Shown here in pieces: positions 26,837 to 36,685 of a DNA stretch of 64,000 nucleotides. Position numbers and translations under genes: made by a program. Under the pieces are notes generated by a model that made no database searches, was not told the DNA's origin, and saw nothing but the letters and a program-made list of their open reading frames with translations. The DNA lies in contig JAVBQB010000002.1 of assembly GCA_031549265.1 (NCBI GenBank), forward strand, positions 620,001-684,000, given 5' to 3'. Position 1 is the stretch's first letter. Every line of letters begins with the position of its first letter. The DNA comes from JAVBQB01 sp031549265. GTDB taxonomy: Bacteria; Bacillota; Clostridia; Oscillospirales; JAVBQB01.

Positions 26837-28177
26837 TCAGAAGGGGAGCATGCCTTTATTCTTGCCGAAAGCCTTGGGCATCTTGCCCGAGGTCATTTGC
26901 TTTGCCAGCTGCTGCATGAGGTTAAACGATTTCAGCATCCGGTTCACTTCCTCGACCTTCATTCCGCAGCCGGCTGCAATACGGCGCTTGCGGGATGAGT
27001 TGAGCACGTCGGGATTATCGCGCTCATACGGGGTCATAGAGAGAATTATCGACTCGGTTCTGGCCAGTTGCTTTTCGTCCAGAGTCGCGCCCTTCAGAGC
27101 GCTTTTATCCATGCCGGGCAGCATCCCGATAACATCGGAAACGCTTCCCATTGATTTGAGCTGTATAAGCTGGTCATAGAAATCAGTCAGCGTGAACTTG
27201 TTGGCGCGCAGGCGCTTTTCGAGTTCGGCAGCCTTTTTGTCATCAATAACGGACTGCGCTTTTTCGATAAGCGTAAGCATGTCACCCATTCCGAGTATAC
27301 GGGAAGCCATGCGATCCGGGTGGAACGGTTCAATCGCGTCCAGTTTTTCGCCGATGCCGACGAATTTAACCGGTTTGCCAGTAACCGCCCTGACCGACAG
27401 CGCGGCGCCGCCCCTGGCGTCACCATCCAGCTTGGTCAGCATAACGCCGTCTATTCCGAGTGCGTCGTTAAACGCGGCGGCGGCGTTGACCGCGTCCTGG
27501 CCAGTCATCGCGTCGACCACAAGCAGGATTTCGTGGGGATTTACCGCGGCCTTGACGTTGCGGAGCTCGTCCATGAGTTCCTCGTCGATATGCAGCCGGC
27601 CGGCGGTGTCGATGAATACAATGTCGTTGCCGTGCTGGCCCGCGTGCTTAATGGCGGCCTTCGCGATTTCCACAGGATCTGTGACGCCCATCTGGAAAAC
27701 GGGTATCCCCAGTTGGGAACCGACCACCTCAAGCTGGGTAATTGCCGCGGGACGGTAGATGTCGCAGGCGACCAGAAGCGGACGCTTGCCGTGCGAACGT
27801 TTCATCAGCCCTGCGAGCTTCGCGCCATTCGTGGTTTTGCCTGCGCCCTGTAAACCAACCAGCATAACGATTGTAGGTGGTTTTGAGGCGAGCGTTATCT
27901 TGGATTCTGAGCCGCCCATAAGTTCGGTCAGCTCATCGTTGACTATCTTGACTATAGTTTGCGCGGGAGTCAGACTTTCCAGCACGTCGGCGCCCGAAGC
28001 GCGTTCGGTCACTTTGGAGACAAAGTCCTTAACTACTTTAAAGCTGACGTCGGCTTCGAGCAAAGCGAGCCGGACTTCGCGCATCGCTTCCTTAATATCT
28101 GATTCAGAGAGGCGGCCGCGGCCGCGCAGTTTCTTGAAAACGCCGGACAGCTTTTCGGTAAGGCCTTCAAATGCCAT
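26837..28177 (-). CDS. ffh: Signal recognition particle GTPase Ffh
   Basis: Binds signal sequences and 4.5S/6S RNA and docks with FtsY. The N domain starts MAFEGLTEKLSGVFKKL; the G domain has P-loop GLQGAGKTT (about residue 107), DTAGR (about 190) and TKLDGDARGG (about 248). The C-terminal M domain has the SRP RNA-binding pair SRKRRIAAGCG and a methionine-rich end. ATG 28177 with AGGAGGG upstream gives 446 residues, the usual length. It begins two bases after the ylxM stop. Confidence 0.96.
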   Translation of the reverse strand: MAFEGLTEKLSGVFKKLRGRGRLSESDIKEAMREVRLALLEADVSFKVVKDFVSKVTERASGADVLESLTPAQTIVKIVNDELTELMGGSESKITLASKPPTIVMLVGLQGAGKTTNGAKLAGLMKRSHGKRPLLVACDIYRPAAITQLEVVGSQLGIPVFQMGVTDPVEIAKAAIKHAGQHGNDIVFIDTAGRLHIDEELMDELRNVKAAVNPHEILLVVDAMTGQDAVNAAAAFNDALGIDGVMLTKLDGDARGGAALSVRAVTGKPVKFVGIGEKLDAIEPFHPDRMASRILGMGDMLTLIEKAQSVIDDKKAAELEKRLRANKFTLTDFYDQLIQLKSMGSVSDVIGMLPGMDKSALKGATLDEKQLARTESIILSMTPYERDNPDVLNSSRKRRIAAGCGMKVEEVNRMLKSFNLMQQLAKQMTSGKMPKAFGKNKGMLPF

Positions 28178-28179
28178 GC

Positions 28180-28557
28180 TCAACCCTCCTGATTGGACGT
28201 CAACTGCTCGGAGACGACGGCGATCAAATCGACGCAATCCCTGATTTGCGTATCCTGATAGCTGCGTTCGTTGATTGACCTGATTTCACCGGCGGCTTTT
28301 GTGATGCGCCCGATGCCCTGAAAACAGTCGGTGTACCAGGCGTAGAAGCCCAGCTTCGATTCCAGATGTTCGAGAGTTTCCTCGGCGCGGGCAATCGAGT
28401 CCCGCACGCCCTGGCGCGTGATGCCCTCATTGTCGGCGATCTCGCCGAGCGAGAAATCGTGATTGTAGTAAAGATCAAAAAACTCTTTTTGCTTATCGGT
28501 AAGCATTTCACTGTAAAAATCAAATAGAAGAACGTATTTTATGGATTTTTCTTTCAA
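28180..28557 (-). CDS. ylxM: YlxM-family DNA-binding protein
   Basis: About 125 residues. A sigma-70 region 4-like helix-turn-helix is present (LTDKQKEFFDLYYNHDFSLGEIADNEGITRQGVRDSI, given here as LTDKQKEFF then LGEIADNEGITRQGVRDSI). YlxM is encoded upstream of ffh in most Firmicutes and is thought to modulate SRP. There are two consecutive TTG codons (28560, 28557); GGTGAG fits the second. The C-terminal half, past the HTH, is longer than in minimal YlxM. Confidence 0.88.
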   Translation of the reverse strand: MKEKSIKYVLLFDFYSEMLTDKQKEFFDLYYNHDFSLGEIADNEGITRQGVRDSIARAEETLEHLESKLGFYAWYTDCFQGIGRITKAAGEIRSINERSYQDTQIRDCVDLIAVVSEQLTSNQEG

Positions 28558-28667
28558 CAATACTCACCGCCTGAATCTTTCTGAGTTTCGGCACCAAAAT
28601 AAAGCAGACCCTCAAAGAGAGAAGCTTCGGACTCGGGTATAAAGTGAAATAACTTTACAGACGATTA

Positions 28668-28696
28668 ATTTTACTATACGGATTCCGCGATGTCAA
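28668..28696 (-). promoter_or_regulatory. Sigma-A-type promoter of the ylxM-ffh-rpsP-khpA-rimM-trmD operon
   Basis: On the minus strand, perfect TTGACA (28696-28691), a 17-base spacer and TAAAAT (28673-28668), about 110 bases before the ylxM start. Just upstream the palindromic ACAATTGT/CAATTG repeats (28698-28715) could be an operator. Confidence 0.65.
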
Positions 28697-28821
28697 GAGA
28701 CAATTGTCAATTGTCCGAATAAATTTGGGAATACATGCCATTACTGAATAATTTTTCAGTTCAGCGGAGAAAATAGTGCGTACACGAATTGAATCAAGCA
28801 CAACACTATACGGAGAATGGT

Positions 28822-31800
28822 ATGAACGAAAAACATACGATGATAGAAATTGACGACGCCCGGCTGGAAAAGTACGCGGAAAACCAGGCGAGAGAGCTCA
28901 AAATATCAGGAAACGTCAACGCAAAACATATTAGCAATCTGATAAACAGACAACTGAAGCAGCTCAACAGGGTACATTCAGTCGCGGTCACGTTTGCATC
29001 AAAGGAACGTACCCAGCCAAAAGAGCTCGAATGGCTGCTGGACAACTGGTATCTAGCGGAACGCGAAGGCAGGGAGGCGGCTCACGAACTGAAAAAGACC
29101 GGGAGGCTGCCGGGATCTAAAGGTCACGGCGGACTGCCGGCAGTTTATGTGCTGGCAAAATCGCTTGTATTTGCTTCCGGACAAAGTATAACGCTGGAGA
29201 GAATACGCACTTATTTCAGCGCAGCGCAGCGCATCAGGCCGCTTGAGGAGCGCGAACTCTGGCTGATTAAAAATATGCTGAAGGCGGCGATTGTCGATTC
29301 AATTACCGATCTTTGCCAAAGCATTCCCGAAATTCTAGAAGGATACTCCAAAAATCCCCTGGATAATCCGTTCGCCGCTGAAAAGTCGCTTAAAAGCGCC
29401 TTGGAAAACGGCCTGGAAATTTCTGAGGAATGCGCGAGACTCGCCGGAGTTGCCAATGAAACCCACGAGCGTATCGGAAACATGCTCGGACGGGCGTTTA
29501 CCTCCCTGCGTATGCTGTCTAACGTTGATATCGCCGATTTACTGTCGGAGATGAGCGTGCTTGAAAGCATCCTGTCCCGTGATCCCAGCGGAATCTATGA
29601 AAAACTGGATGAAAGAACGAAAGCATATTACCGGCGTCAGCTGTCGGCCATCGCGAGGCGCAAGCGTGTGCCTGAAAATGTCGCGGCACAGGAAGTCTTG
29701 TCAAAAGCCGAGTTGGGTATCGAAACTGTCGACCGGCATGTCGGGCGGTATATCCTGGATACAGATTTTGTCAAAAATCGAAAAAGACTCGCTGGCAAGG
29801 CGTATTTTTGCGCTATGTTCGCGGGTACAGCAGCGATAGTAGCCGCCGCAGGGTATGTCACAGGCAGCTGGGTTGCGTGTGCGCTGCTCGTGCTTCCGGT
29901 GTCTGACCTCGTCAAGAACTTTTTGGATTTCATAACCGTGCGCGTTTCAAGACCGAGGTTTGTGCCACGGCTGGAGCTTGAGGAAGGTATTCCGGACGAA
30001 GGGAAAACGCTTGGCATTATCTGCGCGCTGGTAACCAGTGCCGGAAAAGCGGTAGAGCACGTAAAGCAGCTCGAAAGATATAAGACAGCGAATAAGGACG
30101 CGGGGGCAAATCTTGTTTTCGGGCTGCTGCTGGATTTGAAGGACGCGAAAACCCCCACGCTCCAAAGTGACAAAATGATAATAGAAGCTGCCGCGTCGGA
30201 GATTGAAGCTCTGAATAAACGACACGGCGGCGGCTTTTTTCTTTTCACCAGGGAAAGGGTTAAGCGCACGCCAAAGTCGAAATACATGGCCTGGGAGCGA
30301 AAAAGAGGCGCGATCAACGAGCTGATGATGCTGCTGCGAAGCGACGACTGCGATCTGCATACTGCGACCGGAGATCGGGAAGATTTGCGCGGCATTAATT
30401 ACGTGATATCGCTGGATGCGGATACGATTCTGTGCGCCGGATGCGCCCGGGAGATGGTCGGCGCGATGCTTCACCCGTTGAACCGGCCGGTAATTGATCC
30501 GGAAAAGCGCGTTGTGGTACATGGCTACGGTCTGCTCCAGCCGAGAATATCGGTCGATCTGGAATCAGCGGGAAAGTCGGTGTTCTCCCGCGTTTTCGCG
30601 GGGCAGGGCGGCATAGATCCATACAGTTCCACAACAAGCGACGTTTATTACGACCTGTTTGACAAAGCGATTTTTACCGGCAAGGGAATAATTGATGTCG
30701 AGGCATATCTGACCTGCCTGGACGGCAGGTTTCCCGAAAACAGAATTCTGTCCCACGACCTGCTCGAAGGGACATATCTTCGCACCGGTCTTATTGGCGA
30801 TGTTGAGCTGACCGACTCATATCCGCATAAGGCGATAACCTGGTTTGACCGCCTGCACCGCTGGGTACGCGGAGACTGGCAGATAATCAGCTGGCTGGGG
30901 GGCAGGGTCAAAACTGAGACGTCCAGCGAGAAAAACCCGATCAGCGCTCTTTCAAAATGGAAAATACTTGACAATCTGCGCAGGAGCGCCGTGCCGATAT
31001 TCACACTGCTGTCGTTCGCATCAGGATTAATAATTGGCGGCTGGACGCTTTTTGTCACAGCGGCAATCGCACTGCTGTGCGCGATGTCGAACTTCTTGCT
31101 TTGCGCCGCCGATCTCGCTCTGCGCTCGCGTATCGGCAGATCGGTGAGATATCACTCAACAGTGGTCGCAGGAGTGCATGGCGCGTTTCTGCAAACTGCG
31201 CTGCTGCTGGTGTTTTTGCCATATCACGCATCCGTATGCGCTCACGCGATCGTCACGTCACTCTATCGCATGATTGTTTCAAAAAGGAATTTACTTGAAT
31301 GGGTGACTGCGGACGAAGCGGAAAATGTCGCACGCAATACAGTGGCATACTATTACAGACGCATGTTCATATCCTGTCTATGGGGAACTGCGGCTCTTGT
31401 TACCCCTGCGATTCCGGTCGGCATTGCCGTTGGGATTTTGTGGATAATATCCCCGGAACTTGCCCGCCTGTGCAGTAAAGTCGACAAACAGACAAAAAAA
31501 CTCTCGGACAGGGACAAGATATTCCTTAAACGGGAAGCGGCTCTGATGTGGCGATATTTTGAAGACTTCCTGACGAAAGAGGATAATTACCTTCCTCCAG
31601 ATAATTGGCAGGAACAGCCGGCGGTTGGTATCGCGCACAGAACGTCGCCGACAAATATCGGACTTTCATTGCTTTGCACGCTGGGCGCGCTGGATTTGGA
31701 GTTGACAAACGCCGATCACGCTCTTGATTTGATCGACAAAACGCTATCAACAGTTGAACGTATGCAGAAATGGAACGGGCATTTGCTCAACTGGTATGAC

Positions 31801-34800
31801 ACAAGAAACTTGAACCCGCTCTTTCCTCGCAGCGTATCGTCGGTTGACTCGGGAAATTTCGTCGGCTGCCTGATCGCGTTAAGAGAAGGCCTGCTTGAGA
31901 TATCGAACGATAAATCAAAGGGGCTCGCATGTAGATGCAATAATCTAATTGAGGAAATGTCGTTTATACAGCTTTTTGACAAGAAAAGAAAACTATTCTA
32001 TATTGGCTACGACATAGAGAGCGGAAAGTACTCTGAGAGCTACTATGACTTGATGGCAAGCGAAGCGAGGCAAACCAGTTATATTGCCATCGCCCGCGGT
32101 GAGGTGGAGCGGAAACACTGGAGCCGTCTTGGCAGGTCGCTGACCGCCTGCGACGGCTTTAGAGGTATGGTTTCATGGACGGGAACAATGTTCGAGTACT
32201 TTATGCCGGGACTTCTGATGCCGACTTATCCAAACTCGCTGTTATATGAGAGTGCGAGGTTTGCTTTATACTGTCAAAAGCGGCACGGCGCACAAAAGAA
32301 AGTTCCGTGGGGCATATCAGAAAGTGCGTTCTACGCATTCGACGGCGCGCTAAATTATCAGTACAAGGCGCACGGCGTTCAAAAACTTGGCCTGAAGCGT
32401 GGTCTTGATCGGGAGCTTGTGGTATCACCGTACTCTACCTTCTTAGCGCTTTCATTAGAACCTCAGGCGGCAATTGCCAACCTCAGAAAACTGCGCACAT
32501 TTGGTATGGAGGGCAGATACGGCTTTTTTGAGTCGGCCGACTTCACGCCCACAAGGATGCTTTCAGAAAGCGAAGACTACGAGATTGTCCGGTGCTTTAT
32601 GGTTCACCATGTGGGAATGTCGCTGATTTCCGTTGCTAACGCCTTGCGGGAAAATATAATGCAAAACCGGTTTATGAGGGATATCGAGATGGCGTCATTC
32701 TCCGAGCTGCTGCAGGAGAAGGTTCCTGTCGGCGTGGCGACCCTGCGCTCGCCCGCTAGAGAAGTACCGGAAAAGCCTTCCCGCACGGGTATTAGCGGGT
32801 ATTCGCTCGACTCAATTGGTTACGACGCGTTTCTCCCCAGATGTCATCTGCTGAACAATGGGTCGTACACGCTGTTTGTCACCGACACCGGATTGTCAAA
32901 ATCCTCGTTAGCCGATGTCAGCCTTACTCGTTTTGAAGCCAGGCAGACTGGCGGCGCGTGCGGAATGTCGTTTTTTGCCAAGACAGGCGAAAAGCTGATT
33001 TCGCTTACTCCGGCACCATTTTTTGACCCTGAAATGAAGTACTACTCTGTGTTCAAAGGCGACATAGCAAAGCTAATATCAGAGGGCTACGGTCTAAAAT
33101 CCGTGCTGGAATGCAGGGTGCCGCACGACGAAAATTCCGAAATACGAGAAGTAGTATTAACCAATAATAACAACATGGAAGTTGAAATAGAACTAGCCTG
33201 TTATTTCGAACCAATACTAGCAAATCAAGGAGATTATGAGGCACATCCGGCATATTCAAAACTATTTCTCGAAATAGAGAAGGAAAATTCGTCTCTAATA
33301 ATGTACAGAAGATCGCGCGGAGATCGAAAAGGGCTATACGCGGTTTTCACTTCTGACGCTTCTGACATTTCGTTTGATGCGTCACGAGAAATTGCAATGG
33401 GCAGAGGAGGATTCGATTCGATCGAAAGTGCGCTTTTTAAGCCGCCATCAGGAACAACTGGTGCCGTGCTCGATCCGTGCGTTTTAGCCAGGGTGAAGTG
33501 TAAGTTGGGCGCAGGTGAGAGTAAACGCGTTAAATTCGCGCTTGCGGTTGCGAGCGAAAAACTGTCGGCAGTGGAGTCCGCAATGAGAACGCTGCACTAC
33601 ACGCCTGACGCAAGCGAACTGGGACGACTGGACTCAACAGCAGCACTTCTTGGATTAACTCATAACGAAATGCAAAACGCGATGGATATGCTCTGCGCGT
33701 TGGTGTTTACGGTCGAGCAGCGCAGACAGCAAATAAAAACTGTCGGTGTGTCAATGGCAAAAAAGGAACTGTGGGCATTTGGAATATCTGGTGACCTGCC
33801 AATACTCGGTGTATTGGCAAACGGTGACAAGCCTGCCGAGAAAGTTGCGCGAATAGTAAGACAACACAAGTATTTGCAGCAAAATGGCGCAAAGTGTGAT
33901 CTCGTATTCTTGACGCAGGAAGGCGCAGAATATAGGCAGCCGACAAGATCGGCAATAATCGAGGCACTGAAAAGCGTGAGCTCTGAGACTGGGTTGGGCA
34001 TCCTTGGGGGAGTGCATATAATAAATTCTGTTCAGTCTGACGATTTCAGAGAGACGCTGCTGAGGTACCATGCCTCAATATTTATTGAGCTCGAACAAGG
34101 AATGCCGGCCTTCAACCGTACACAGCGCAGGCCAAAAAGCTGGACAACAGAAGATGCTAACTTTAGGCTGAAAGCCGCGGGAGCAGAGGCTTCAGTTGCG
34201 CTGATGCCAGAGATGGACGCTCTCCGGTACAACAAAGAAAGTGAATTTGATGAACCGAAAAACTCTGTTGAGTATTTAAGTGACGGGGCTGTCAGGTTCA
34301 GGAATACTGATTATCTTCAAAAAAACTCATGGAGTCATATCATAACCAACGGCGCGTTTGGATATTTGGCAACAGACTGTGGCAGTGGGCATATGTGGAG
34401 ATATAACTCCAGGGAAAACAAAATGATACCGTGGATGAATGATCCGCTTGCGATAAAGGGTGCTGAACAAATATGTGTGATAATAGATGGTAAGTCTTAT
34501 TCGGTATTCTGCAGCGACGACGGTTGCGAGATGAGTGTAACCTATGGATTCGGCTACGCGATCTGGCACAAAAAAATTGGAGCAGCGAAAATCACGACTA
34601 CAGCTATGGTGCCGCCCAAAAGTATGGCCAGAGTTTTGAGAATCGAAGTTTCCGGAGTGGCAGAAGCAGAGATATTGTATTACTCCGAAGTGATAATGGG
34701 TGTGTCAAGCTCGTCGAGGGCAGGCGTTGTAACGCATTTTGATGAACACAGTCACGTCTTGACTGCGGAGAACCCGGCAAATCCTGATTTCAACCCTCAG

Positions 34801-36558
34801 AGGTACCACCTGATATCTAAGACTGGGGTATCGGAATTTACTTGCGATGCAATCTCCTGGATGCTTGGTGAATTTGATGGTAAAAATGGCGCGGGATTGA
34901 TGCCCTGCTTTGGGACGCGTATGAAGATGGAGCGTGAGGGTAATCTTCTGTCAAACGTTATTGTGACAGGTTGCTCAGCGAATAACAGCGGATTAGAGCT
35001 TATTAAATCGCTGCTTAATCAAAATTTCACGTCGGCAATCGCCGATCAGAAGGAAAAACTTAATAGTTCGCATATATTAGAAGTTAGCACGCCGGATCTA
35101 TCGCTTAACCATTATATTAACGGTTGGGCGGTATATCAAACGAAAGAATGCAGGTGTTTTGCGCGCACATCACTTTATCAATGTGGTGGTGCATATGGGT
35201 TCCGTGATCAACTACAGGACTCATGTGCCCTCGTTTTGACAAATCCGGAAATACTACGACTGCAACTGATAAGGGCTGCAGCGCATCAATACCGCGAAGG
35301 CGATGTACAGCACTGGTGGCATCCGCAGAGCAAAAATGGGCATGAAGGGCATAAAGGCGTTCGCACAAAATGTTCAGATGACCTTCTATGGCTTCCGTAT
35401 TCACTATGTGAGTATCTGGAAAAGACCGGAGACGACTGCATACTTGGAATAAAAATACCGTTTATTGTCTCTGTGCCTCTGGGTGAACGTGAACATGAGC
35501 GCTATGAAATACCCGAAACCTCTTCTGAGAGAGAGGGAATACTCGAACATTGCGTTCGCGCGATAGAACTCGCTCTTGCACGCGGCACAGGAGAGCACGG
35601 CCTTGCAAAAATAGGAACAGGTGACTGGAACGACGGATTCAACCTAGTAGGAGCCGAAGGCAGGGGAGAGAGCGTATGGCTGACCTGGTTTTTGTCATTC
35701 GTCCTGGAGAGATTCGCCGGTCTCTGTGAAAAGCTCGGCAGATCGGAGCTTGCAAAGAAATATCGCAGACACTCTTCAGAACTTGGTGAATCGGCGAACA
35801 AAGCGTGGGATGGAGAATGGTATCTTCGAGGATATTTTGATAATGGAGAATTGCTGGGCAGTAATTCGTCAGAAGAATGCAAAATTGATTCGATCGCTCA
35901 GAGTTTTTCTGTCTTTTCTCCGCTAGCCGATCCAGACCGGCGCACAAGGGCAATCCAGTCGGCTATTAAGCATTTGGTAGACAGAGATAATAAAGTCGTA
36001 AAGCTGTTCGCGCCCCCATTTAAGGATTCACACCAAAATCCCGGCTATATAAAAGGATATGTCGCGGGCGTACGGGAGAATGGCGGACAGTACACACATG
36101 CGGCCGCCTGGCTTGCTATGGCGTGTCTAATGAACGGCATGAATGACGATGGCTACGAGATACTCTCGATGCTACTGCCTGCGACACATGACATTGAGAC
36201 CTACAAAGCCGAGCCGTATGTACTCGCGGCGGACGTATATTCTAATCCCGCGCATGTGGGACGAGGAGGCTGGAGCTGGTACACTGGTGCCGCTGGATGG
36301 TACTTTCGGGTCGTTGTGGAGAATTTGCTGGGAATACTGGTATTGGCGGAGACAATAATAATTAAACCAAATATGCCTTCACATTGGAAAGGATTCTCCG
36401 TAAAGCTGCGGCGCGGAGCATCAGTCTATACTATTGATGTCACAAACTGCGACAGAGACGAATGCAAGCTAGACGGTCAGGTGCATAGCGGTGATATACC
36501 GATTGCTAAGGACGGAAAAAATCATCATATCGAAGTCTGCTGCAAATCTAGGGTTTAA
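28822..36558 (+). CDS. NdvB-like cyclic beta-glucan synthase (GT84 + GH94)
   Basis: A 2578-residue membrane enzyme. Order: N-terminal helical region; two transmembrane helices (about 328-375); a family-2-like glycosyltransferase with ISLDADT (about 530), HDLLEGTYLRTG (about 645) and WVRGDWQI; further transmembrane helices (about 727-880); a glycoamylase-like domain with HHVGMSLI (about 1270); beta-sandwich regions; and a C-terminal GH94 phosphorylase with GTGDWNDGFNLVG (catalytic Asp about 2269). This matches cyclic beta-1,2-glucan synthases, which build, trim and close the ring. Related phosphorylase-type enzymes occur in Clostridia, so the linkage is not proven. ATG 28822 has GGAG six bases upstream; TTG 28789 lacks a site. 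The 3' half is visibly more AT-rich. Confidence 0.87.
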   Translation: MNEKHTMIEIDDARLEKYAENQARELKISGNVNAKHISNLINRQLKQLNRVHSVAVTFASKERTQPKELEWLLDNWYLAEREGREAAHELKKTGRLPGSKGHGGLPAVYVLAKSLVFASGQSITLERIRTYFSAAQRIRPLEERELWLIKNMLKAAIVDSITDLCQSIPEILEGYSKNPLDNPFAAEKSLKSALENGLEISEECARLAGVANETHERIGNMLGRAFTSLRMLSNVDIADLLSEMSVLESILSRDPSGIYEKLDERTKAYYRRQLSAIARRKRVPENVAAQEVLSKAELGIETVDRHVGRYILDTDFVKNRKRLAGKAYFCAMFAGTAAIVAAAGYVTGSWVACALLVLPVSDLVKNFLDFITVRVSRPRFVPRLELEEGIPDEGKTLGIICALVTSAGKAVEHVKQLERYKTANKDAGANLVFGLLLDLKDAKTPTLQSDKMIIEAAASEIEALNKRHGGGFFLFTRERVKRTPKSKYMAWERKRGAINELMMLLRSDDCDLHTATGDREDLRGINYVISLDADTILCAGCAREMVGAMLHPLNRPVIDPEKRVVVHGYGLLQPRISVDLESAGKSVFSRVFAGQGGIDPYSSTTSDVYYDLFDKAIFTGKGIIDVEAYLTCLDGRFPENRILSHDLLEGTYLRTGLIGDVELTDSYPHKAITWFDRLHRWVRGDWQIISWLGGRVKTETSSEKNPISALSKWKILDNLRRSAVPIFTLLSFASGLIIGGWTLFVTAAIALLCAMSNFLLCAADLALRSRIGRSVRYHSTVVAGVHGAFLQTALLLVFLPYHASVCAHAIVTSLYRMIVSKRNLLEWVTADEAENVARNTVAYYYRRMFISCLWGTAALVTPAIPVGIAVGILWIISPELARLCSKVDKQTKKLSDRDKIFLKREAALMWRYFEDFLTKEDNYLPPDNWQEQPAVGIAHRTSPTNIGLSLLCTLGALDLELTNADHALDLIDKTLSTVERMQKWNGHLLNWYDTRNLNPLFPRSVSSVDSGNFVGCLIALREGLLEISNDKSKGLACRCNNLIEEMSFIQLFDKKRKLFYIGYDIESGKYSESYYDLMASEARQTSYIAIARGEVERKHWSRLGRSLTACDGFRGMVSWTGTMFEYFMPGLLMPTYPNSLLYESARFALYCQKRHGAQKKVPWGISESAFYAFDGALNYQYKAHGVQKLGLKRGLDRELVVSPYSTFLALSLEPQAAIANLRKLRTFGMEGRYGFFESADFTPTRMLSESEDYEIVRCFMVHHVGMSLISVANALRENIMQNRFMRDIEMASFSELLQEKVPVGVATLRSPAREVPEKPSRTGISGYSLDSIGYDAFLPRCHLLNNGSYTLFVTDTGLSKSSLADVSLTRFEARQTGGACGMSFFAKTGEKLISLTPAPFFDPEMKYYSVFKGDIAKLISEGYGLKSVLECRVPHDENSEIREVVLTNNNNMEVEIELACYFEPILANQGDYEAHPAYSKLFLEIEKENSSLIMYRRSRGDRKGLYAVFTSDASDISFDASREIAMGRGGFDSIESALFKPPSGTTGAVLDPCVLARVKCKLGAGESKRVKFALAVASEKLSAVESAMRTLHYTPDASELGRLDSTAALLGLTHNEMQNAMDMLCALVFTVEQRRQQIKTVGVSMAKKELWAFGISGDLPILGVLANGDKPAEKVARIVRQHKYLQQNGAKCDLVFLTQEGAEYRQPTRSAIIEALKSVSSETGLGILGGVHIINSVQSDDFRETLLRYHASIFIELEQGMPAFNRTQRRPKSWTTEDANFRLKAAGAEASVALMPEMDALRYNKESEFDEPKNSVEYLSDGAVRFRNTDYLQKNSWSHIITNGAFGYLATDCGSGHMWRYNSRENKMIPWMNDPLAIKGAEQICVIIDGKSYSVFCSDDGCEMSVTYGFGYAIWHKKIGAAKITTTAMVPPKSMARVLRIEVSGVAEAEILYYSEVIMGVSSSSRAGVVTHFDEHSHVLTAENPANPDFNPQRYHLISKTGVSEFTCDAISWMLGEFDGKNGAGLMPCFGTRMKMEREGNLLSNVIVTGCSANNSGLELIKSLLNQNFTSAIADQKEKLNSSHILEVSTPDLSLNHYINGWAVYQTKECRCFARTSLYQCGGAYGFRDQLQDSCALVLTNPEILRLQLIRAAAHQYREGDVQHWWHPQSKNGHEGHKGVRTKCSDDLLWLPYSLCEYLEKTGDDCILGIKIPFIVSVPLGEREHERYEIPETSSEREGILEHCVRAIELALARGTGEHGLAKIGTGDWNDGFNLVGAEGRGESVWLTWFLSFVLERFAGLCEKLGRSELAKKYRRHSSELGESANKAWDGEWYLRGYFDNGELLGSNSSEECKIDSIAQSFSVFSPLADPDRRTRAIQSAIKHLVDRDNKVVKLFAPPFKDSHQNPGYIKGYVAGVRENGGQYTHAAAWLAMACLMNGMNDDGYEILSMLLPATHDIETYKAEPYVLAADVYSNPAHVGRGGWSWYTGAAGWYFRVVVENLLGILVLAETIIIKPNMPSHWKGFSVKLRRGASVYTIDVTNCDRDECKLDGQVHSGDIPIAKDGKNHHIEVCCKSRV

Positions 36559-36582
36559 AAAGTTGTTTTCATGTTGTATAAT
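36554..36582 (+). promoter_or_regulatory. Possible promoter for the yfmF-fhs gene set
   Basis: Perfect TATAAT at 36577-36582 with a weak TTTAAA 17 bases upstream, overlapping the stop codon of the glucan synthase gene. A second TATAAT at 36630-36635 has no recognisable -35. Confidence 0.35.
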
Positions 36583-36685
36583 GCAATATTAGGTATTCAA
36601 GCGATACTAAGCCTAGGTCTCGACAAATGTATAATATGATAGAGATATAACGAAACGTATAATACTGAAAGGGGTGATTGCGCCA

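Noticed and set aside
36630..36635. Second promoter before yfmF
   Set aside because: TATAAT is present but no -35 element could be found at a workable distance.
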